A stretch of DNA of 64,000 bases from the NCBI GenBank assembly GCA_963794215.1, contig CAWCCQ010000001.1:434001-498000 (forward strand), given 5' to 3'. The notes beneath the pieces were generated by a model. The model saw only the letters and a program-made list of their open reading frames with translations. It was not told where the DNA came from and searched no databases. This document shows positions 54,462 to 62,854 of the stretch, piece after piece. The stretch is from DATKRB01 sp963794215 (lineage in GTDB: Bacteria > Actinomycetota > Acidimicrobiia > Acidimicrobiales > RAAP-2). Made by a program: the position numbers and the translations under genes. The first letter of the stretch is position 1. Every line of letters begins with the position of its first letter.

Positions 54462-55680
54462 CTACGGGGCAGATCCCAGTTGCACGAGCACTCGACTCCA
54501 TGCCCGTTGCGCCCGTTCGCCAGTGAAGCGGCCTAGGACCGCAGCACGGGCCGCCTCGCTCAGCGTCGCACGAGCGCGGGCGTCGGCGAGCAGAGACGTG
54601 ATCGAGTCCACCCAAGAGTCGACGGCATTCGGAAGGTCAACCAGCCGTCCGGTGATCCCGTCCTCAATCACCTCGGCGAGGCCGCCGGCTCTACTCGCGA
54701 TAACCGGTAGCCCAGATGCCATCATTTCGACAGCCGCCAGCCCGAAGGCCTCCTCCGAGATGCTGGGGACAACACCCAGGTCCGCTGCTCCGAGGAGACG
54801 GCGCAGATCAGCTGGCGGAAGCAGCCCGAGGTTCCACACCTCTCGCCCCGGCGCCAGCGTTCGCCGCTCGTGCCGCGGCTCGCCGGCACTGAGCAGCACG
54901 ACCCGCGGACCGCCTGGCGGCAGGACGGCCAGCGCACGCTCGACCACTTGTGCGCCCTTGATCCAGTGACGCCCGATGAATGCGAGGACCCGATCGTCCT
55001 CGTCGAGGCCGAGCCTGGCCCGGGAGCGACGCCGATCATCGGGTCGGAGCGGCTCGAAGGCATCGACGTCGATCCAGTTCGGGATGACCCACAACGGTGG
55101 CGCGAACTGGTTACCCAGCCGGCGCCAGAGATCGCGGTAGACCGCCACCGAAGGCACCACTGCGGCGTCCGCCGCTTGTCCCGCCGCGGCAGAGCCGACC
55201 GGCGTTTGGATCCAGTGCACGATCCGAGCTCTGGGCAGCGCTGTGCGCGCCGCCAAGACGGCCTCCGGATGGGTGCAGATCACGACGGTCGAGGTCCGAT
55301 CCTGTCGGTAGCCAACCAGGCGGGCCGATGCAGCCCGAGCCCACAACGCCTTGCCGAACTGCTGGCCTTTGGCCAGTTTCGGTCGATACAGACGCCGGGC
55401 TACTGGCGTCTCATACGGACCGCGCCCTCGCTCGTGCCGACGGCGGGACGCCAACACCGACGGTGGCTACATTGGGAAGCGGTCTGGCCTGGGGGGAGAT
55501 GGCCAGGAAATCCCACTCTGGGTGAGCACCCGCAAGCAGGGTGAGCAGCTGGGCATGGAGGCGGGGAACCGCCGCCGTCGATTGCAGATCGACCGGGTGA
55601 AGCCCGTAGAGCGAGACGACCCGCAACCTCGTCCGAGGCGGCTCAGCTAGCCTCGTTGGCGTCGCGAGGCGCGGGCGCAT
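54462..55680 (-). pseudogene. GT4-type glycosyltransferase, one frameshift
   Basis: Retaining glycosyltransferase of the GT-B fold, part of the polysaccharide locus. The first frame from ATG 55680 (GACAGAGGTGCG upstream) has RLRVVSLYGLHPVDLQSTAA and HPEWDFLAISPQARPLPNVA. Within 55411-55457 the reading moves one base on to RRLYRPKLAKGQQFGKALWA and then the full C-terminal donor domain: VLAFIGRHWIKGAQVVERAL, LLPPADLRRLLGAADLGVVP and SEEAFGLAAVEMMASGLPVI with the conserved EAFG and second Glu. Deleting one base restores 405 residues. The C-terminal 331 residues alone could be made from an internal start but would lack the acceptor domain. Confidence 0.78.
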
Positions 55681-55974
55681 CGCACCTCTGTCAGCTCCCT
55701 GACCGCCGAAGCCGGCGGCCCAGTGATACCCGTCGACAGATTGCCTCGGCTGAGTGTTCGCGCTCGGGCCACCTTGGGGGCTCTGTCCTCCCACCATCCG
55801 ATCCCTCGTACCTCTCGCCGGTCGTACTCACATGGACGACGACTCCTCGACGTCCACGAGAACACCCTCCTTTTGCTCACCCGGGCGCCGACAGTAGACG
55901 GGGCCTGGCCACTTCACTACCAGAAGACTCCCCCGGGGGGTCGATCGCGGGCGGATCGACTCCGTCGAGCGAGC

Positions 55975-57198
55975 TCAGCGGTTGCCTCGCTTCGCGGCTG
56001 CTCGGTGTCTGGCAACTCGCGAAGTGCGTGGTCGGGACTTTGGGTCACGCCGGTCTTGCGAAACTGGGCCAGGTCGGGCCCTTGCCCGCCGCGCCGGATT
56101 GTCGAGCCGCGTCCGATGAAGCCGGCGCCTCGGCTGGGCAGGGGAGGCGGCGGGCAGGATGCGCAGAGCCGAGGCCGGCCCGTAGACCGGCGCACCGGCC
56201 AACACAACGCCAACCACGCCAAGCACGACCGCCAGCCCGAGCGCCAGCACGCTGCCCGTGACTCGATCGACGTCGGTCATGGCCAAGGCCGCACCGCCCA
56301 GGACCGCGGAGCATCCATACAAGAGGAGGACGGCGGTCCCTTTGGACCTCCCGAGCTTCACCAGTCGATGACTCGAGTGGTCCAGTCCGCCACTCAACGG
56401 ATTTCGATGGTTGAGGAGCCGGGTGATCGTCACAAGGACCGTGTCGCCGAGCGCAACCGCAAGAACGAGCACCGGGATGCAGAAGCTCATCGGCGCGACC
56501 TCGCCGGTGTGCAGGGTAAGGCTCAACACTGCCAGGGTGAACCCCAAGAAGAGACTTCCCGCATCGCCCATATAGATGCGTGCCGGGCGCATGTTGTAGC
56601 GAAGGAAGCCAAAGGCACTACCGGCGAGCGCCAACGCGACGCTGCCCACCAGAAACTGTGATCCGTGGATGGCGATCACGGCGAGGAAGATCGCGGAGAT
56701 CGCTGCAACCCCGGCTGCCAGCCCGTCCATGTTGTCGAGGAGATTGAAGGCATTTGTCACGACGACGACCCACAGCACCGTGGCCACGGCCGCAAGCGGT
56801 CGAGGGCCCGGGATCCACACGGACTTCCCGGTTATCCACACGCCGACTCCCGCACCGATCTCGAGGACTACTCGCAGCGAAGCGGTCAGGCCCCGGACGT
56901 CATCGATCGTGCCAAGGGCCGCCACTCCTGCCGCGAGCGCGAGGAACACCGCCATGGGCGGCAGGCCGGTCCGCGGCAACACGGCCAGCGCGAGGGTGCC
57001 CGCGACGAGCCCGAAGGACACGGCGATGGCCAACCCGCCGAGATACGGAACGGGGCTTGTCTGCTGCTTGCGCGGCCCCGGACGATCGAGCACGCCGAAC
57101 CGCCACGCGATTGACATCGCGACCGGCGTCAGGGCCAAGGTCAGGAGGACGGTGGCCACAAACACGGCCACGTACGCCCATGCGGGCAGTTGCGTCAC
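55975..57198 (-). CDS. Undecaprenyl-phosphate sugar-1-phosphate transferase, WecA/MraY family
   Basis: A 407-residue membrane enzyme that would load the first sugar phosphate (GlcNAc or similar) onto undecaprenyl phosphate to start a glycan. About ten hydrophobic helices. Catalytic motifs: LGTIDDVRGL (the DD pair, about residue 97), TNAFNLLDNMDGLAAG (about 148), YMGDAGSLFLGF (about 210) and the cytoplasmic loop LNHRNPLSGGLDHSSHRL that contains the family's His motif. The last 60 residues are basic and unlike the family. ATG 57198 opens MTQLPAWAYVAVFVAT. Divergent from the epimerase; the frameshifted GT4 gene lies downstream on the same strand. Confidence 0.9.
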   Translation of the reverse strand: MTQLPAWAYVAVFVATVLLTLALTPVAMSIAWRFGVLDRPGPRKQQTSPVPYLGGLAIAVSFGLVAGTLALAVLPRTGLPPMAVFLALAAGVAALGTIDDVRGLTASLRVVLEIGAGVGVWITGKSVWIPGPRPLAAVATVLWVVVVTNAFNLLDNMDGLAAGVAAISAIFLAVIAIHGSQFLVGSVALALAGSAFGFLRYNMRPARIYMGDAGSLFLGFTLAVLSLTLHTGEVAPMSFCIPVLVLAVALGDTVLVTITRLLNHRNPLSGGLDHSSHRLVKLGRSKGTAVLLLYGCSAVLGGAALAMTDVDRVTGSVLALGLAVVLGVVGVVLAGAPVYGPASALRILPAASPAQPRRRLHRTRLDNPARRARARPGPVSQDRRDPKSRPRTSRVARHRAAAKRGNR

Positions 57199-57545
57199 GG
57201 CTCCTCGCTCCGCTCCCTCCGATCAGGTATGCAGTGTGGTCGGTCGCGCCGAACGGTCACCACTAGCACCATCCCCCAAGGGATCAACGCTGGCTGTACT
57301 TCGGCCAGTCCCCCGTGGGCTGGCAGTGTTGGGGATGAACCCGCCCCCTGGGGGACGTTGCCCGGTGCCTCGCTCCGGCGGCGACCCTTAGGGTCGCGTT
57401 GACGCGGGTCGATGGTACGTCAGTGCCGCGGACCGGCTGGGAGACCGTCACACGAATTGACCATCAGACGGGTGAGCGGCGCCGCACGCATCCGGTGACG
57501 GGCACGTATCGGGGTGTACTGGGCTGAGAAGGAAGGCGGACCACA
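57199..57545. promoter_or_regulatory. Divergent promoter region of the polysaccharide locus
   Basis: A 347-base region between the oppositely directed WecA-type and epimerase genes must hold both promoters. I see no clear operator palindrome. GAAGGAAGGCGG before 57546 is the epimerase ribosome site. Confidence 0.5.
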
Positions 57546-58673
57546 ATGGCGGAGAGCGAGGCTGAAGCAGCAAGGATTCGTCCCCGGGTCACCGCGCTGG
57601 TAACGCCAGCATCCGCCAAGCTCCACCCGACCCGTACGCCGTGCACCTACCTCGTCACCGGTGGCGCCGGCTTCATCGGCTCCCACCTGACCGAAGCCCT
57701 TCTCGACCGTGGTGATTCCGTGGTGGTCCTCGACGAGCTGACCACTGGGACGCTGGGCAATCTCGCCCGCGTGAGCGATCATCCGCGTCTCGATATCGTC
57801 AGGGGATCGGTCCGCGACGAGCTGATCGTGGACGAGTTGGTGCATCGGACCGACATCGTGGTGCACCTGGCCGCTGCAGTCGGCGTCAGGACGGTCGTCG
57901 AGGAGCCCCTACGGTCGTTCACCACCAACATCAGGGGCTCAGAGGTCGTGATCGGGGCCGCCCACCGCTACCAGCGGCCAATCCTGGTGGTGAGCACATC
58001 AGAAATCTATGGGAAGAACGAGAGCGACGCCTTGAACGAGACGGCCGACCGAGTGCTCGGACCGACCTCGGTGGCGCGCTGGGCTTACAGCACGTCGAAG
58101 GCGGTCAGCGAGATCCTGGCCCTCACCTACCACCGCGAACGTGGCTTGCCCTGCATCGTCGTGCGCCTCTTCAACACGGTTGGACCGCGCCAGAGCCCGG
58201 CCTACGGCATGGTGGTGCCGACGTTGGTCCGCCAGGCACTCCTCGGTGAGTCCCTAACGGTGTTCGGTGATGGCCAACAGAGCCGGTGCTTCTGCCATGT
58301 CAGCGATGTGGTGGATGCATTTCTGAGCCTGCTCGACAGCCGCGAGGCGGTCGGCGAGGTCTTCAATGTCGGGTCGAGACAGGAGATCAGCATCCTCGAT
58401 CTGGCCAACCAGATCATCCGTCGCACCCGGTCCAGCTCACGCATAAAGCTGGTCCCCTACGAGGCGGCCTTCTCGCGTGGGTTCGAGGACATGCGCCGTC
58501 GGGTTCCCGACACCACCAAGATCCAGCAAATGATCGGATGGCAACCATCTCACAGCCTCGACGACATCCTCAACGACGTCATCCGCGAGGCCAGTCGGTC
58601 GGGATGGGGGGGTGGCCGATCTGACGTTGGGGGAACAGCGCCCCAACGTGCCGCCGCCGCCGAAGCGGACTAA
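57546..58673 (+). CDS. NAD-dependent epimerase/dehydratase (GalE/UDP-sugar type)
   Basis: A 375-residue extended SDR that alters a nucleotide sugar, probably an epimerase or UDP-glucuronate decarboxylase. After a 35-residue polar leader, the cofactor site TYLVTGGAGFIGSHLTEAL appears at about residue 37. VHLAAAVGVRTVVEEPLRSF, the catalytic VVSTSEIYG (Thr/Ser-Glu) and WAYSTSKAVSEILAL (Tyr-x3-Lys) follow, then GPRQSPAYGMVVPTLVRQAL and GDGQQSRCFCHVSDVVDAFL. ATG 57546 has GGAAGGCGGACCACA upstream. It supplies an activated sugar to the neighbouring glycosyltransferases; substrate not determined. Confidence 0.88.
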   Translation: MAESEAEAARIRPRVTALVTPASAKLHPTRTPCTYLVTGGAGFIGSHLTEALLDRGDSVVVLDELTTGTLGNLARVSDHPRLDIVRGSVRDELIVDELVHRTDIVVHLAAAVGVRTVVEEPLRSFTTNIRGSEVVIGAAHRYQRPILVVSTSEIYGKNESDALNETADRVLGPTSVARWAYSTSKAVSEILALTYHRERGLPCIVVRLFNTVGPRQSPAYGMVVPTLVRQALLGESLTVFGDGQQSRCFCHVSDVVDAFLSLLDSREAVGEVFNVGSRQEISILDLANQIIRRTRSSSRIKLVPYEAAFSRGFEDMRRRVPDTTKIQQMIGWQPSHSLDDILNDVIREASRSGWGGGRSDVGGTAPQRAAAAEAD

Positions 58674-58766
58674 AACCTGCAGTCCAATGCTGACCCGCTC
58701 TTCATGAGCACCGACCGGCGTCCGCGGCATGCACGAGTCCGCATCTCCAGCGTCCCCGACGGGTCG

Positions 58767-60362
58767 TTACTGGCGCGACGCACTCATGAGCGGGAATTGG
58801 TCCGCCGATTCGACCCTCGGAGCCGGGTCCAACGGGGCAGGGCTGGCCCATGGAACGGCAAGCACGCCTAGCGCGAACGCGGCCGTAAGCGTTTCGGGCT
58901 GCGCGCCGAACAAAGGATTGTCGTTCCACCAGATCAGCACGATCACCAGCACGATCACGGCCCATCGGAGCGTGGTCCGCACCGGTTCGGGGCACAGCGA
59001 GATGCGAAGTCTGCGTATCCGGCGGATGACGACGATCGCTGCGCCGAGGAGCGCGGCGAGGCCTACGAGGCCGGACTCGGCGGCGATCTGAATGTATGCG
59101 TTGTGGACACTGCCGAGATCGCAATTGCGGCTGGGCCCAGCCGCGGTCAGCTCCTTCTGTTCTTCGCACTCGGCCGCGTACGGAACGAACTGGCCCATCG
59201 ATCCGGCGAACCAGTTGCGCAGGGTGGCCTCGTTCGACGGGTCGGCGATCACGTTGGGCAGGGAGCTGCGGCTGAATCCGACCCCGAGCACGGGATGGGA
59301 GGCGAAGATCAGCACCCCGTCCGCACCGAGCACCACCCGTTGGGCGGTGCTCCCCGTTTGGAATTGGGCGCCGCCAGGCAGATTCTGCGGCCGAAGGGTC
59401 ACAACGGAGACGACGATCACAGCGACGCTCACGAGCATCCACAATGGCCTGATGAGTCCGAGTGGCCGGCGCCCCGTCCCACGCGTGAACGGAACAAAGC
59501 CGATGACGATTCCCACCGCGGCGATCGAGGCCACCGAGCGGCTCGCGGCCAACGCCACGAGGGCGAGCACCAGCATCGCACGTCGTGGCCAGCGCCGCGC
59601 CGGTACGCCCCCGTACAGGATGGTGGCAAGGAGCACAGCGGCAAGAAGACCCTCAGTGTCGGGTCCGTTACCACCCTGCAACCGGGCATTGAGGCCGTCT
59701 TGGGCCAGGGCGACGACCACCGCCCTCACCAGCTCGATCGCGCACCCGGCGGCGAGGATTTGCATGACGATGCGGAAGTCCTTGTTCCGGTCGACCACGA
59801 GCGGGATGAGCCAGACAAGGCTGACGGTCTGCACAAATCGGGCCCACGAGACGAACGGATCGAAGAACGAGTGCGGCTGGGTCACGAGCACCGGCACCAG
59901 GGAGAGCGCGAACACGCCGAGTAAGACCGCCAGCGCACGCTGACCGATATCCACTCGTCGCGTTCCGTCGCCCGCGAAGCGCGCGATCGCCCACCCGAGG
60001 ACCATGACGTAGAAGATGTCCGTCACACGGAGATTGATGCGACCCGCTGACACTGCCAGTTTGGACGAACCCAGAGCCGTCGTGATGACAAAGGCGGCCA
60101 GACACCAGCGGGGACCGATCCGCCGTGCAACCAGGTAGACAACAGAGACGGCCGGGACGATGAACACCAAGGCGAGGCCGACTCTCAACGGCGCCCACCC
60201 TGTAGCCACCGCGAGCACCACAGCGACGGCGATCGTGCCGACCACCCGGGCGGCTACCGTGAGCGGTCGTCGGTCGGACCGCCCGCCACTGCGGTGCCTT
60301 CTGATCGCACCCCGGACGCCGGTGTGGCGGCTGGCCGCCACATGTCGCCCCACCGTGCTCAT
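58767..60362 (-). CDS. O-antigen ligase / polysaccharide polymerase-like membrane protein
   Basis: A 531-residue membrane protein with about 11-12 hydrophobic helices and a large outer loop, the layout of the Wzy/WaaL O-antigen ligase family. The outer loop ends with the family motif region LGVGFSRSSLPN and DLGSVHNAYIQIAAESGLVG, in which the conserved His-Asn (HN.y....E.G) lies. It should join or ligate lipid-linked glycan repeat units outside the membrane. ATG 60362 overlaps the upstream glycosyltransferase stop (ATGA), so the two are coupled. It converges with the epimerase gene. Confidence 0.85.
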   Translation of the reverse strand: MSTVGRHVAASRHTGVRGAIRRHRSGGRSDRRPLTVAARVVGTIAVAVVLAVATGWAPLRVGLALVFIVPAVSVVYLVARRIGPRWCLAAFVITTALGSSKLAVSAGRINLRVTDIFYVMVLGWAIARFAGDGTRRVDIGQRALAVLLGVFALSLVPVLVTQPHSFFDPFVSWARFVQTVSLVWLIPLVVDRNKDFRIVMQILAAGCAIELVRAVVVALAQDGLNARLQGGNGPDTEGLLAAVLLATILYGGVPARRWPRRAMLVLALVALAASRSVASIAAVGIVIGFVPFTRGTGRRPLGLIRPLWMLVSVAVIVVSVVTLRPQNLPGGAQFQTGSTAQRVVLGADGVLIFASHPVLGVGFSRSSLPNVIADPSNEATLRNWFAGSMGQFVPYAAECEEQKELTAAGPSRNCDLGSVHNAYIQIAAESGLVGLAALLGAAIVVIRRIRRLRISLCPEPVRTTLRWAVIVLVIVLIWWNDNPLFGAQPETLTAAFALGVLAVPWASPAPLDPAPRVESADQFPLMSASRQ

Positions 60363-61603
60363 TGGTCAGTCCGAGCGGCCTGGGCGCCCACCAGCTCCTC
60401 GTAGATACCTGAAAGGTCTGCGATCAGGCGCTGTGCGCTGAAGTCGAGCCCAGCCCGTGCTCGGGCCGCGGCACCCATGCCGGATCGCAGCCCGCCGTCA
60501 TCGAGCAATCGGTTGACGGCGTTCGCGAGATCCGCTACCTGCGGCCCGGTCACGTAGCCCGTCGCCCCGTCGATCACCACCTCGGGTGCGGCGCCAACCC
60601 GGGTCGTCACGCACGGTCGCCCCGCCATCGCCGCCTCGATGAGGGAGACCGGCATACCTTCGTTGTCGGACGTCAGGGCGACGACGTCCGACGCCGCGTA
60701 GACGGTTTCGACGTCGGAGCGCCAGCCGAGGAAGCGCACGTCCACCCGCGAGCGCTGACCGCGCGCGCGGAGCGCGCCAAGAAGCTCACCTCCGCCAGCC
60801 ACTACGAACACTGCGTCGGGGTGACGCAACGCCACGGCCTCGGCCACGTCGAGAAACCGATCCGGTCGCTTGATCGCCGTCAGCCGGGCCACCAAAGAGA
60901 CGACCTTTGCCCCCGCCGGTAGGCCGAGTGCCAATCTTGCTCGGTCCCGGTCGGGCGCAGCCCGCGGGCGCACGCCGGGCGCCACCACCGAATACTGCTC
61001 ACGTCGTCCGATACCAGCCGCCAGCAGGTCCCCTCTGACCTGCTGGCCGACGGCGACCAGTCTGGTCGTGTGACGCGCGAGCTCTCGCTCGGCGACCACG
61101 ACCGCGGCCCGCCCGGGCGGCGAAAAATACCCATTGAGTAGGTGACCGTGAAAGGTGTGCACGGTGACCGGCACCCGGCACCACCACGCAGCGAGGCGCC
61201 CCAGGGCACCGGCCTTGGCGGTGTGTGTGTGGACAATGTCCGGAGCGAACCGTCGGATGGCCTCCACCAGGCGCCGCAGAGCAACGATATCGTCCGAGGG
61301 CCGGATTGCTCTCCCGAGGCCTGGGATCTCGTCGACATCGAGGAACGGCGCCCGGAGGGTCACGAAATCGGCTTCGCCCTCACCGACCCCCCCGGCCAAC
61401 AGGTACTGCTCGAAGCGCAGTGGGTCCAGACCCTCGCTCAGCACCGATGCCTGCAGCGCGGGGCCCCCAACGTTGAGTCGAGCGATGACGCGCAGTATCC
61501 GGATCGGTCGCCGTTCGTCGCCCGACTCGGAGCGGTCCGCCGACGCGTACCGTCGCTGCGTGTACCTGCCCGACACGAGGTCCGGGCTCACCGTCTCACG
61601 CAT
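60359..61603 (-). CDS. GT4-type glycosyltransferase
   Basis: A 414-residue retaining glycosyltransferase. The N-terminal acceptor domain has IRILRVIARLNVGGPALQAS and DIVHTHTAKAGALGRLAAWW, then VTVHTFHGHLLNGYF. The donor domain has VVSLVARLTAIKRPDRFLDV, VFVVAGGGELLGALRARG, DVVALTSDNEGMPVSLIEAA (the E-x7-E motif) and GRPCVTTRVGAAPEVVIDGA. ATG 61603 overlaps the end of the upstream glycosyltransferase by 8 bases, and translation of the frame further upstream is arginine- and serine-rich shadow. It adds a sugar to the lipid-linked intermediate. Confidence 0.88.
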   Translation of the reverse strand: MRETVSPDLVSGRYTQRRYASADRSESGDERRPIRILRVIARLNVGGPALQASVLSEGLDPLRFEQYLLAGGVGEGEADFVTLRAPFLDVDEIPGLGRAIRPSDDIVALRRLVEAIRRFAPDIVHTHTAKAGALGRLAAWWCRVPVTVHTFHGHLLNGYFSPPGRAAVVVAERELARHTTRLVAVGQQVRGDLLAAGIGRREQYSVVAPGVRPRAAPDRDRARLALGLPAGAKVVSLVARLTAIKRPDRFLDVAEAVALRHPDAVFVVAGGGELLGALRARGQRSRVDVRFLGWRSDVETVYAASDVVALTSDNEGMPVSLIEAAMAGRPCVTTRVGAAPEVVIDGATGYVTGPQVADLANAVNRLLDDGGLRSGMGAAARARAGLDFSAQRLIADLSGIYEELVGAQAARTDQ

Positions 61604-62849
61604 GACAGGCGAGGCGGTAGAGGTCCTCGGTCGCATTGACCATGCGGCCGAGCGAAAAGTGCTGCTGGGCGCGACGGAGGCCACCTTCACCGAGACGGCG
61701 GCGCAGACCGTCGTCTCGGGCGAGACGGACCAGTGCCGAGCACATCGCGTCCACCGACTGCGGCGCGACGACGAGGCCCGATTCCCCGTCGACCACCACC
61801 TCGGGGAGCGAGCCCACCCTCGTGGCGATGACTGGACGCCCGACTGCCATTGCCTCGAGAGCCGAAAGCCCGAACCCCTCACCGAGCGCCGGCTCAGTCG
61901 GACACACCGAGAGGTCACACGCGCTCAGGAACCCGGCAACGTCCCCGACGAAGCCGAGGAACCGTACCGTGTCCCCATCGTCTCTGGCGAGGGCCGCCGC
62001 TTGCAGCCCGGCAAGGGCGGGACCGTCACCCGCCACGAGGAGCTGCAACGAGGGAACCGACGAACGAGCCCGCAGCACCGCGTCGACGAGGCCTTGATGG
62101 CCCTTTCCGTTGATAACACGGGCGGCGATCCCAACCGTGATCCGGTCGAGGCTGATCCCCAATCGTCGTCGCTCCGCATCGCGGCGCTCGGAGGCGGCTC
62201 GCCACGGGGCGGCATCGATCCCGTAGTGGATCACCCGCAGCCGCTCTGGACGGGCCAGTCCCAGCTCGAGCATGAATCGACCGACATGCTCGGAGATCGC
62301 GATCCGCCAATCGGCAAATCGGGCAACGAGCCTTCCAGTTCTCTGATAGAGGGCTTGTCGATAGAACTGCGGCGTGCCATGAACCGAAGACACCGACGCC
62401 ACACCCAGCGCTCTGGCGATCGGCTGCCCGAACACGTCACCGTGGATCAGATGCGTATGAATGACGTCCGGACGGAGCCGCAGAACGAGGCGGGCCAAGA
62501 TCGCCATCACGCGGGGACTCACGTCGAACCCCGCCGGGATGGTGGTGACTGGCACCCCGGCATCGGAAAGCCTTTCGACGAAGCGGGCTCCCTGCGCGGT
62601 AATGACGGCACACATATGCACGTCGAGCCCTCGTTCGATCAGCGCGGGCAGGAGAGCGAGCAGGTGGTTTTCCGATCCCCCAATGCCGGCGACCTTCTGG
62701 AGGTGCAACACGCGCGGAGACCACGCCGATCCGCGGTTCAGGGGTCGGGCGGAGTCAGAACCGATTTCGCGCTGCTGGCCCGCCCGCATGGCCGCACCGC
62801 TCACTGGCGATCCAGATGTCTGCTGTCCTCGGATTGCTCCACGAGCCAT
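61596..62849 (-). CDS. GT4-type glycosyltransferase
   Basis: A 417-residue glycosyltransferase of the GT-B fold. Acceptor domain: PRVLHLQKVAGIGGSENHLL, DVIHTHLIHGDVFGQPIARA, ASVSSVHGTPQFYRQAL. Donor domain: ITVGIAARVINGKGHQGLVD, LLVAGDGPALAGLQAAAL, CDLSVCPTEPALGEGFGLSA (with EGFGL and the next Glu, E-x7-E) and GRPVIATRVGSLPEVVVDGE. The first 40 residues are poorly conserved, so the true start may be internal. It lies 5 bases after the Wzz/kinase-like gene and overlaps the next glycosyltransferase, forming one operon with them. Confidence 0.87.
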   Translation of the reverse strand: MARGAIRGQQTSGSPVSGAAMRAGQQREIGSDSARPLNRGSAWSPRVLHLQKVAGIGGSENHLLALLPALIERGLDVHMCAVITAQGARFVERLSDAGVPVTTIPAGFDVSPRVMAILARLVLRLRPDVIHTHLIHGDVFGQPIARALGVASVSSVHGTPQFYRQALYQRTGRLVARFADWRIAISEHVGRFMLELGLARPERLRVIHYGIDAAPWRAASERRDAERRRLGISLDRITVGIAARVINGKGHQGLVDAVLRARSSVPSLQLLVAGDGPALAGLQAAALARDDGDTVRFLGFVGDVAGFLSACDLSVCPTEPALGEGFGLSALEAMAVGRPVIATRVGSLPEVVVDGESGLVVAPQSVDAMCSALVRLARDDGLRRRLGEGGLRRAQQHFSLGRMVNATEDLYRLACHA

Positions 62850-62854
62850 GTCGG

